Positions 1 through 5,744 of a DNA stretch of 11,743 nucleotides are shown here, piece after piece. Below the pieces are notes generated by a model. The model ran no database searches and was not told where the DNA came from. It saw only the letters and a program-made list of their open reading frames with translations. Every line of letters begins with the position of its first letter. The first letter of the stretch is position 1. The DNA comes from Xanthobacteraceae bacterium. GTDB lineage: Bacteria > Pseudomonadota > Alphaproteobacteria > Rhizobiales > Xanthobacteraceae. Both the position numbers and the translations under genes were made by a program. The stretch spans positions 1 to 11,743 of the forward strand of contig JASHRR010000642.1 in the NCBI GenBank assembly GCA_030037185.1, read 5' to 3'.

Positions 1-1
1 G

Positions 2-379
2 TTTGATCCGATCGAATTCCTCATCTTGCCGCGCATCACCGCCCTCGTTTGTGCGCTGCCAATTCTGGCATTTCTTGGCATCATGGCCGCCCTCTATGGC
101 GGCGGGCTGGTCGCCTGGTTCTATGGCGGAATGAGCCCTGAGGTATATCTCGCCCGCCTGCAGGAGGCGATCTCGATCACCCATTTCGAAGTCGGCATGA
201 TCAAGGCGCCGTTCATGGCGCTTGCGATCGGCATCGTCGCCTGTGGCGAAGGCTTGAAGGTGAAGGGAAGCGCCGAATCGCTCGGGACACAGACGACGAC
301 GTCGGTCGTCAAATCGATCTTCCTAGTGATCGTGCTCGACGGCATCTTTGCGATGTTCTTTGCCTCGATTGGAATGTGA
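2..379 (+). CDS. mlaE: MlaE-like lipid ABC transporter permease (3' part only)
   Basis: This is the C-terminal 125 residues of a MlaE-family permease; the frame is open to the window edge, so the true start lies upstream. The family forms the inner-membrane channel of MCE lipid transporters, which move phospholipids between inner and outer membranes using a MlaF ATPase and a MlaD substrate-binding ring. Visible family traits are an opening like DPIEFLILPR, matching the conserved DPxxFLVxPR stretch. It is followed by a hydrophobic helix of about 20 residues with a glycine-rich end (LYGGGLVAWF). Further on are a central F-x-G-M-I-K-A-P-F stretch and CGEG, which precedes the conserved G..V..ST..AVV..I-like segment (here GTQTTTSVVKSIF). 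A final hydrophobic helix ends the protein. The stop codon TGA overlaps a GTG that could start the next gene, so the two are translationally close. Family assignment is firm; lipid specificity cannot be read from the sequence. Confidence 0.93.
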   Translation, partial: FDPIEFLILPRITALVCALPILAFLGIMAALYGGGLVAWFYGGMSPEVYLARLQEAISITHFEVGMIKAPFMALAIGIVACGEGLKVKGSAESLGTQTTTSVVKSIFLVIVLDGIFAMFFASIGM

Positions 380-381
380 CA

Positions 382-1170
382 ATGGACGCGCGGCCCGATC
401 AAACGTTGATACGCGTTCGCGATCTGGTGGTCGGATTTGGATCGCAGATCGTTCTCGACCACCTCGATTTGGACGTCCGTCGGGGCGAAATCCTCGGCAT
501 TGTCGGCGCTTCCGGCAGCGGGAAATCAGTTCTGTTGCGGACCATCATCGGCCTCCTGCCAAAGCGAGAGGGCAGCATTGTTGTCGCACGATCGCTTTTC
601 GGCGACGCCGCGTCGCCTTCCGATCGTGACGCCTCCTCGCCGGCGCGACGTTGGGGCATCTTGTTCCAGCAAGGCGCATTGTTCTCCTCCCTGACAGTGC
701 GCCAGAACATTCAGTTTCCGTTGCGGGAAAACCTCGACCTTTCCGACCAACTGCTTGATGAACTGGCCACCGCCAAACTTGCAATGGTCGGATTGAGCAT
801 GCGGGACGGCGATAAGTATCCCTCCGAAATTTCGGGCGGAATGACGAAGCGCGCGGCGCTGGCGCGCGCACTCGCGCTCGATCCTGAACTTGTCTTTCTC
901 GATGAGCCGACTTCCGGTCTTGATCCGATCGCCGCTGAGGATTTCGACGAGCTGATCACAACCTTGCAGCAAACGCTTGGCCTCACGGTCTTCATGGTCA
1001 CCCATGATCTCGACAGCCTGAATACCGTCTGCGACCGCATCGCTGCGCTTGCCGACGGCAAGGTGGTGGCGCAAGGACCGATGTCGGCCATGCTCACCTG
1101 CGAACATCCTTGGGTGAAGTCGTACTTTCGCGGCAAACGCTCACGCGCGGTCGCATCCGCGCCAAACTGA
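382..1170 (+). CDS. mlaF: MlaF-like ABC transporter ATP-binding protein
   Basis: Cytoplasmic ATPase that powers the MlaE permease of an MCE lipid transporter. Numbering from a possible GTG start at 376, the 264-aa protein shows Walker A GASGSGKS at 44-51, the Q-loop LFQQGALF at about 96-103, the signature ISGGMTKR at 152-159, Walker B with DEPTSGLDP at about 176-184, and the switch His (VTHD) at 210. The SGGM-K-R form of the signature is typical of MlaF rather than of other ABC importers. I chose ATG 382 (262 aa). A GGAA at 371-374 lies 7 nt before it, whereas it lies only 1 nt before the GTG at 376. The GTG start, overlapping the mlaE stop as GTGA, remains possible. The next gene begins 11 nt after the stop, so the three genes form one operon. 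Confidence 0.93.
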   Translation: MDARPDQTLIRVRDLVVGFGSQIVLDHLDLDVRRGEILGIVGASGSGKSVLLRTIIGLLPKREGSIVVARSLFGDAASPSDRDASSPARRWGILFQQGALFSSLTVRQNIQFPLRENLDLSDQLLDELATAKLAMVGLSMRDGDKYPSEISGGMTKRAALARALALDPELVFLDEPTSGLDPIAAEDFDELITTLQQTLGLTVFMVTHDLDSLNTVCDRIAALADGKVVAQGPMSAMLTCEHPWVKSYFRGKRSRAVASAPN

Positions 1171-1181
1171 CGGGCATTTTG

Positions 1182-2333
1182 ATGGAAACGCGCGCTCCCT
1201 ACGCATTGATCGGCTTCTTCGTGCTCGCCATCGTCGGAGGCGTGTTCGGCTTCGTGTATTGGTTGCATAATACCGGCGGCCTTGGCGAGCGGACGATCTA
1301 CCGCATTCGCTTCGAGAACACGGTGTCGGGCCTGCTGACAGGCGCCGCCGTCTTGTTCAACGGCATCCGGGTCGGCGAGGTCACAGCTCTCGACCTCGAT
1401 CCTGGAAATCCTCGGCAAGTCACCGCAACGATCGCGGTCGTGTCGACGACGCCGGTGCGGACCGATACCCAGGCCGGTTTGGAGTACCAGGGCCTGACCG
1501 GAGTTCCGGTGGTTTCGTTGCTGGGCGGTACCTCCACGCTGCCACTGCTTTCGCCGTCGCCGACCGAGCCGCCCATCCTCGTTGCCGATCCCGCCGCAGG
1601 GCAAAGCATGACCGAGGCCGCGCGCCAAGCATTGCGCCGGATTGATTCTGTGCTGGCTGATAATTCCGACCCGCTGAAGAACGCGATTGCCAACCTCAAT
1701 ACTTTCACCGCAGCGCTCGCACGCAATTCCGATCGCGTCGACACGATTCTCGCCGGTCTCGAGCACGCGCTCGGCGGCGGGTCTGCGAAGACCGCCGTCC
1801 CAAAATACTACGACCTCGCAGCGCCGCGGAGCTTTCCGCCTTCCGATAAGGCGGCGAAGAGCCAATTGGTCGTGCTCGAGCCGACGGCGGTGGTTGCTCT
1901 CGACACCCAGAGGATCATCATTGACGCGGGGACAGGCGCGACCACGGGCACAGATAATGCGCAGTGGAGCGACACCATTCCGAAGTTGCTCCAAGCGAGG
2001 ATTGTCCAGAGTTTCGAGAATTCGAACTATCTTGCCGCCGTCGCTCAGCCGATGGACGGCCTCACCGCCGACTATCAGCTCGCGATCGACATTCGCAGCT
2101 TCGAGGTTTCGGATAGGCCTGACTCGGCCAAGCGGCCAGCGACCGGGGCGATGGCCCACGTTGCATTTGCCGCAAAGATTCTCGGCGACAATGGACGTAT
2201 CGTCGGCTCGCGGACATTCGATGCGGTCGTTCCGGCACCCGCCCTCGACGCGGCTGCTGCCGCAGCTGCCCTCGACAAGGCCTTCGTCAAGACGGTCACG
2301 GACCTTGTGGTATGGACCGCCGGCATCATTTAA
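1182..2333 (+). CDS. MCE (MlaD-like) protein fused to a PqiC-like ABC auxiliary domain
   Basis: A 383-aa periplasmic protein anchored by one N-terminal membrane helix (about residues 8-27). The MCE domain follows at about 38-116: strand RIRFENTVSGLLTGAAV, then VLFNGIRVGEV, then LEYQGLTGVPVVSL. MCE domains form hexameric rings that pass lipids to or from the membrane. Residues 140-200 look like the helical segment that follows MCE domains. Residues about 207-380 resemble the ABC-type transport auxiliary lipoprotein family (PqiC/PF03886-like): YYDLAAPRSF, then LVVLEPTAVVALDTQRI, then QWSDTIPKLLQARIVQSFEN, then YQLAIDIRSFEV, ending in LDKAFVKTVTDLVVWT. That domain is usually a separate lipoprotein; here it has no lipobox of its own and is joined to the MCE part. 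ATG 1182 was chosen because it places the membrane helix at the N-terminus and lies just after the mlaF stop; upstream in-frame codons overlap mlaF. The ribosome site is weak. The fusion reading comes from family memory and should be confirmed by profile search. Confidence 0.9.
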   Translation: METRAPYALIGFFVLAIVGGVFGFVYWLHNTGGLGERTIYRIRFENTVSGLLTGAAVLFNGIRVGEVTALDLDPGNPRQVTATIAVVSTTPVRTDTQAGLEYQGLTGVPVVSLLGGTSTLPLLSPSPTEPPILVADPAAGQSMTEAARQALRRIDSVLADNSDPLKNAIANLNTFTAALARNSDRVDTILAGLEHALGGGSAKTAVPKYYDLAAPRSFPPSDKAAKSQLVVLEPTAVVALDTQRIIIDAGTGATTGTDNAQWSDTIPKLLQARIVQSFENSNYLAAVAQPMDGLTADYQLAIDIRSFEVSDRPDSAKRPATGAMAHVAFAAKILGDNGRIVGSRTFDAVVPAPALDAAAAAAALDKAFVKTVTDLVVWTAGII

Positions 2334-2449
2334 ACGGATAATCACGCCAAACGATGCATCGGATCCATCCGTGATGCGGGCTCGGCCGGCTGGGCGGTCG
2401 GCACGCCTGCGGCTCTTTCGCGACCACGGGGCGGGTTGTTACGCCAGGC

Positions 2450-2848
2450 TCAATGGTGGAGCCCGGGTTCGCCCAGCACCGCACGAATGCCCTGAAATAG
2501 CGTATCGCTCAGCAGCGGCTTTTCGATCACACGCACGCCCGCCGACGCCGCTCGATGCCGAATGGCGGCGGCGGGGTGGCTCGTAATCAGGATGGCTGGC
2601 ATTCTGACATCGCGCTCGCGTAATCGGGCGAGGAGATCCAAGCCGTTCATCCCCGGCAAATGATAGTCGGCTACCAGGCAGCCGCTCTCGGGCATGTCCT
2701 TGTCGTCAAGCAGCTCCGCTCCCGTCGAGTACAGCCGCACTGAAAATCCCTCGATCTCCAGGGCAAATTTGAGGGAATTACGCACAGCAGGATCGTCATC
2801 GATCACCAGGATGACCGGCTTTACTTTGGCCAATTCGCGATGGTCCAT
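2450..2848 (-). CDS. Stand-alone response-regulator receiver domain
   Basis: A 132-aa CheY-like receiver with no output domain. Key residues are present: acidic cluster DDD at 17-19, phospho-acceptor D61 (VADYHLPGMNG), T89 (ILITSHP) and K110 (IEKPL). It is therefore probably phosphorylatable. It lies directly downstream of fixJ on the same strand, after a 116-bp gap that holds a good FixK-type box (2922-2935). From memory, Bradyrhizobium diazoefficiens has a similar lone receiver gene next to fixJ (bll2758) that is a FixK2 target. By inference it could compete with FixJ for phosphate from FixL, or act as a phosphate sink giving negative feedback; nothing in the sequence proves this. The ribosome site is poor, and the start codon is preceded by an ATGTAA that overlaps it. 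The partner kinase is unproven; FixL is the nearest candidate. Confidence 0.9.
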   Translation of the reverse strand: MDHRELAKVKPVILVIDDDPAVRNSLKFALEIEGFSVRLYSTGAELLDDKDMPESGCLVADYHLPGMNGLDLLARLRERDVRMPAILITSHPAAAIRHRAASAGVRVIEKPLLSDTLFQGIRAVLGEPGLHH

Positions 2849-2921
2849 TACATCTTATTTCTGTCGCCACGAGACGCGACCGCGGCAAGCTTCAAGAAGC
2901 CACAGATTCGCTCAGCTTGCC

Positions 2922-2935
2922 TTGACCGAGATCAA
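2922..2935 (-). promoter_or_regulatory. FixK/FNR-type box upstream of the lone receiver gene
   Basis: On the minus strand the site reads TTGATCTCGGTCAA, a near-perfect match to the FNR/FixK consensus TTGAT-N4-ATCAA (nine of ten defined positions). Its centre, 2928.5, lies about 80 bp before the receiver start codon. If it acts at the usual -41.5 position, transcription would start near 2887 and leave a leader of about 39 nt. I see no clear -10 element. It sits in the fixJ-receiver gap, so the receiver gene probably has its own micro-oxic promoter. Confidence 0.75.
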
Positions 2936-2964
2936 AGTGGCCGACCGGCAGCCTTCAGAGACAT

Positions 2965-3594
2965 TCAACGGTTGGTGGCCGATTTCATCACCCCGACAAC
3001 CAACGTCATGCGTACGAGTTCCGATAAGCTCGCTGCCTCCATCTTGGTCATGACGTTGGCCCGATAGATCTCGACGGTTCGTGGGCTGATGGCGAGATCA
3101 AAGGCAATAATCTTGTTCGGTTTGCCGGCGACCAGCCCCTCAAGGACCTCACGCTCGCGATTCGTCAACGTAGCGAGGCGGGCCTCCACCTCCGCGCGTT
3201 CCGCGTCACGGGCGGCGTTCTCATGGGAGCGGTTGAGCGCCGAGCGCACCGACCCGAGCAAAAGCTCATCCTCAAACGGTTTTTCAAGGAAGTCGACGGC
3301 GCCATTTTTCATGGCCTCGACGGCGAGGGGTACATCGCCGTGACCGGTAATGACAATGACGGGAATTCTGATCCGCATATCGCCCAGGCGCTGCAGCAGC
3401 TCGATCCCACTGATTCCCGGCATTCGCACATCGGTGATGATGCACCCGGATTCGACGGTCGGTAGCACGTCGAGGAACGCCGATGCGGAATCATAAGTTC
3501 GCGCCGTCACCCCTGAGGTCCGCAGCAAGAATTCGATCGACTGACGCACGGCCTCATCGTCATCGATCACGTGAACGACTACATCAGCCGCCAT
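2965..3594 (-). CDS. fixJ: FixJ two-component response regulator
   Basis: A 209-aa transcription activator that receives phosphate from FixL under low oxygen and, in known rhizobia, activates fixK and other respiration genes. The receiver domain (about 5-120) has the acidic cluster DDD at 11-13, phospho-acceptor D55 (IITDVRMPG), T83 in the FixJ-typical [20 protein letters not shown], and K105 (LEKPFED). A LuxR/FixJ-type helix-turn-helix covers about 142-198 ([19 protein letters not shown], then [16 protein letters not shown]). I chose ATG 3594: a strong GAGGAGG at 3604-3610 is 9 nt upstream. The in-frame ATG at 3603, which would add MFT, directly abuts that site. The gene overlaps the end of fixL by 11 bp, so the two are translationally coupled. 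Length and motifs match classical FixJ throughout. Confidence 0.96.
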   Translation of the reverse strand: MAADVVVHVIDDDEAVRQSIEFLLRTSGVTARTYDSASAFLDVLPTVESGCIITDVRMPGISGIELLQRLGDMRIRIPVIVITGHGDVPLAVEAMKNGAVDFLEKPFEDELLLGSVRSALNRSHENAARDAERAEVEARLATLTNREREVLEGLVAGKPNKIIAFDLAISPRTVEIYRANVMTKMEAASLSELVRMTLVVGVMKSATNR

Positions 3595-5107
3595 GGTGAA
3601 CATCCTCCTCGCTCACGGCGCGAAGGCTAAAGCGAAAAATCGTGCCGCCCGCCGGGTTTGGTGAAACCCATATCCGACCGCCGTGAGATTCTACGATTGT
3701 CCGGGAGATCGACAATCCCACACCCAACCCTTGCGACTTTGTCGTAATGAAGGGCTGAAAAAGCTGGTCGGCGATCTCGGATGCGATGCCGGTTCCGGTA
3801 TCCGCGATCTTGACGATCGCCATGGAATCCGCGCCGCGCTCGGTTCCGATTGTCAGATCCCGATGATCCGATTGTTCCATAGCTTCCATCGCATTGCGTA
3901 CCAAATTCAACACCACCTGCTGAACTTGAACCTTGTCGGCGAGAACAGAATCGAGCGCTGGGTCGAACACGTAAGTCACCCGCACGCCGCGGTCCTTGGC
4001 ACCGACCAACGCCAGTGCGCTCGCCTCCTCCAGAAGCCTCTTCAGGCTCTCGATCCTTCGCTCGGTCTCGCCGCGGGCCACAAAATCGCGCAACCGGCGA
4101 ATGATCTGCCCTGCCCGCAACGACTGCTCAGCGGCCTTGTCCATGGCTTCACGGATCATGATAACCTGTCGGTCCGACATGTTCTCCAGTAATCGTCGCG
4201 ATCCTTTCATGTAATTGGCTATCGCCGAGAGCGGCTGATTGAGCTCATGTGCAAGTGCAGAAGCCATTTCTCCAAGCGCGGTTAGCCGCGAGATGTGCAC
4301 GAGCTCTGACTGCAACTCCTGGAGGCGGGCCTCGGCTTTCTGGCGTTCGGTCAAGTCGCGGACGAAACCGGTGAAGAAGCGCGTCCTGCCTGAGGTCATT
4401 TCGCCAATGGCAAGCTCCATCGGAAAAGTCGAGCCGTCTTTGCGCTCGCCCACCACCACTCGACCGATGCCAATGATACGCTTTTCGCCGGTTCGCAAGT
4501 AGCGTTCCACATAGGCGTCATGGTTCTCGCGATATGGCGACGGCATCATCATCTTGACATTCTTGCCGAGCACCTCGCCAGCGCTGTAGCCAAACAGGCG
4601 TTCGGCCGCGGCGCTGAACGAGCGCATCAGGCCGTGCTCGTCGATGACGATCATCGCGTCTGGCACTGTATCCAATATGGACTGCAGATGCGCCTCGCGA
4701 GCGGCGGCTTGGCGACGGGTCCATTGAAGTCGCTCGCCGAACCAGGCAATTCCGATACCGAGCGCCGCAAACGTCGCACCCCGCGAAACCTCCGCCAGAA
4801 ACAAAGGAGAATCCGGATGTATCAGGTTCAAATACGCTCCCGTTCCGTAGAAATGCAGGACGAGGCTCAGTACCGTGGCAAGCAGGCCAGGCCACATCCC
4901 GCCGAGGACGCCGGCGACGAGAATCGGCGGCACCAGAAAGAGATAGAGAACCTGGTTGCCGAGCGTCGGCGCCAGCGACTGGACGAGGAAGCCAGTCGCC
5001 ACGAGGGCCAGCGAAGCAAGATAGATGGCGATCTGGGGCCGCCCCGGTCGTGCGGCAGATCTCTCTCCAGCATTGCCGGCGGTCGCGTTTATGGTAGCCT
5101 TAACCAT
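3584..5107 (-). CDS. fixL: FixL oxygen-sensing haem histidine kinase
   Basis: A 507-aa membrane-bound sensor kinase that autophosphorylates when oxygen leaves its haem and passes phosphate to FixJ. The N-terminus has about four membrane helices (roughly 26-45, 52-70, 73-92, 106-124). A PAS domain covers about 138-258. Within it H196 ([12 protein letters not shown]) aligns with the haem-ligand His of rhizobial FixL (H200 in B. japonicum). R202 and R216 (IIGIGR) align with R206 and R220, the latter contacting bound oxygen. The phospho-acceptor is H287 ([20 protein letters not shown]). ATP-binding boxes are N ([10 protein letters not shown], 401-410), G1 (DTGTGI, 436-441) and G2 (GLGVGL, 460-465). 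Length matches the known protein of about 505 aa. The ATG is preceded by a weak purine-rich AGAAGAGA. The 3' end overlaps fixJ by 11 bp. No FixK-type box was found in the 156 bp upstream. Residue alignment to the Bradyrhizobium protein is from memory. Confidence 0.96.
   Translation of the reverse strand: MVKATINATAGNAGERSAARPGRPQIAIYLASLALVATGFLVQSLAPTLGNQVLYLFLVPPILVAGVLGGMWPGLLATVLSLVLHFYGTGAYLNLIHPDSPLFLAEVSRGATFAALGIGIAWFGERLQWTRRQAAAREAHLQSILDTVPDAMIVIDEHGLMRSFSAAAERLFGYSAGEVLGKNVKMMMPSPYRENHDAYVERYLRTGEKRIIGIGRVVVGERKDGSTFPMELAIGEMTSGRTRFFTGFVRDLTERQKAEARLQELQSELVHISRLTALGEMASALAHELNQPLSAIANYMKGSRRLLENMSDRQVIMIREAMDKAAEQSLRAGQIIRRLRDFVARGETERRIESLKRLLEEASALALVGAKDRGVRVTYVFDPALDSVLADKVQVQQVVLNLVRNAMEAMEQSDHRDLTIGTERGADSMAIVKIADTGTGIASEIADQLFQPFITTKSQGLGVGLSISRTIVESHGGRIWVSPNPAGGTIFRFSLRAVSEEDVHHGG
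3604..3610 (-). promoter_or_regulatory. Ribosome binding site deciding the fixJ start
   Basis: The minus strand reads GAGGAGG inside the last codons of fixL. It touches the upstream ATG at 3603 with no spacer, but is 9 nt from the ATG at 3594. This favours the shorter FixJ and places its ribosome site within the fixL coding sequence. Confidence 0.7.
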
Positions 5108-5263
5108 TTATTTCTCTTCTGAAATTGGCTCAACCGGGTCCCCACCTTGCCAAGTCCCGGCCGGTGCCAACGAATTTCTCCTTCGAGCACAATAGCTGAA
5201 TTTCTCGCTAGGTTGCGCGCACAACCGCAAGGCGCCCTCAGCCTCAGTTCCCGTTTCCGGCAG

Positions 5264-5479
5264 TCAGCGGATTCTCACTGTCCTTGCCTCGCTGTCGATG
5301 ACGAGCCAGTCGCCTCGCAGCAGCGCAATTTCCAGATAGGTGCGATGACCATCGAACCGCTGGACCGGCGGCCCCATGACGTTTGGGTCACATTTGATGA
5401 TCGTGTGCCACAGTGTCGGAAAATCGACGCCGAGGCGCATTGCCACGCTGCATTTGTCGACAAGGTCATCAGGGCTCAT
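5264..5479 (-). CDS. Small hypothetical protein between ccoS and fixL
   Basis: A 71-aa soluble, probably cytoplasmic protein that I cannot name. It starts with an amphipathic stretch (SPDDLVDKCSVAMRLG), then DFPTLWHTIIKCDPNVMGPP, and ends in alternating hydrophobic residues (TYLEIALLRGDWLVIDSEA) that look like beta strands. Three reasons support it as a real gene: a GAGGG at 5484-5488 placed 4 nt before the ATG, a position in a same-strand cluster 52 bp after ccoS, and a FixK-type box just upstream. I have a loose impression of small proteobacterial proteins with a similar DFPT-W-TI pattern, but no function comes with it. A shorter start at ATG 5440 (58 aa) is possible and would fit the box spacing better, but has no good ribosome site. 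A role in cbb3 maturation or FixLJ signalling is only suggested by location. Confidence 0.65.
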   Translation of the reverse strand: MSPDDLVDKCSVAMRLGVDFPTLWHTIIKCDPNVMGPPVQRFDGHRTYLEIALLRGDWLVIDSEARTVRIR

Positions 5480-5514
5480 GATGCCCTCGATAATGCACGG
5501 CCTCTTCGGCGCAA

Positions 5515-5528
5515 TTGACGCAGATCAA
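5515..5528 (-). promoter_or_regulatory. FixK/FNR-type box upstream of the 71-aa gene
   Basis: The minus strand reads TTGATCTGCGTCAA, matching the FixK/FNR consensus at nine of ten defined positions and identical in style to known FixK2 sites. It lies in the 52-bp gap after the ccoS stop. Its centre (5521.5) is only 42 bp before the ATG at 5479, so a standard -41.5 promoter would start transcription almost on that ATG. It may therefore serve a shorter reading frame, a leaderless message, or work from another distance. fixL and fixJ lie downstream on the same strand and could share the transcript. Confidence 0.7.
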
Positions 5529-5531
5529 TGT

Positions 5532-5744
5532 CTAGCTGACGGTCTTTTCGTTCGAACGGCGTTCGGCCGGTCTGTCCACCGGTCCATCGACGGGCGCGAC
5601 GGATGCGTCGTCGTCGATAATCGCCCGCCAGGCCGCGCCATCGAGATCATCATACTGCCCTGTCTTCAGCGACCACAGGAAGGCGCTGAGTCCCAGAACT
5701 CCGAGCATGAGCGCCAGCGGCACAAGGTAGACTAGGACTTCCAT
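5532..5744 (-). CDS. ccoS: cbb3-type oxidase assembly protein CcoS
   Basis: A 70-aa single-helix membrane protein needed to insert cofactors (haem b and copper) into the cbb3 oxidase. Residues about 4-25 form the membrane helix. They are followed by the family hallmark LKTGQYDDLDGAAWRAIIDDD, in which YDDLDGAA is nearly invariant. The C-terminal tail is polar and poorly conserved. A strong AGGGGG lies about 6 nt before the ATG. The gene overlaps the end of ccoI by 13 bp, giving translational coupling, and closes the ccoGHIS operon. Its short length is normal for the family. Identification is confident from the hallmark and context. Confidence 0.95.
   Translation of the reverse strand: MEVLVYLVPLALMLGVLGLSAFLWSLKTGQYDDLDGAAWRAIIDDDASVAPVDGPVDRPAERRSNEKTVS

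Noticed and set aside
711..2345. Long open frame on the minus strand opposite the mla genes
   Set aside because: Its product is Arg/Gly/Cys-rich with no recognisable domain and lies opposite clear MlaF and MCE coding sequence; an artefact of high G+C codon use.
2356..2377. Hairpin GCATCGG...CCGTGATGC between the convergent Mla and receiver genes, a possible terminator
   Set aside because: The stem is short with a bulge and has no T-run on either strand; too weak to call.
2889..2900. GCTTCAAGAAGC palindrome downstream of fixJ
   Set aside because: Only a 4-5 bp stem with a 2-4 nt loop; it falls near the predicted receiver transcript start but is too short to support a role.
5213..5224. TTGCGCGCACAA upstream of fixL, resembling a FixK box
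   Set aside because: The half-sites are TTG-N6-CAA, two bases too close for the FNR/FixK spacing of TTG-N8-CAA.
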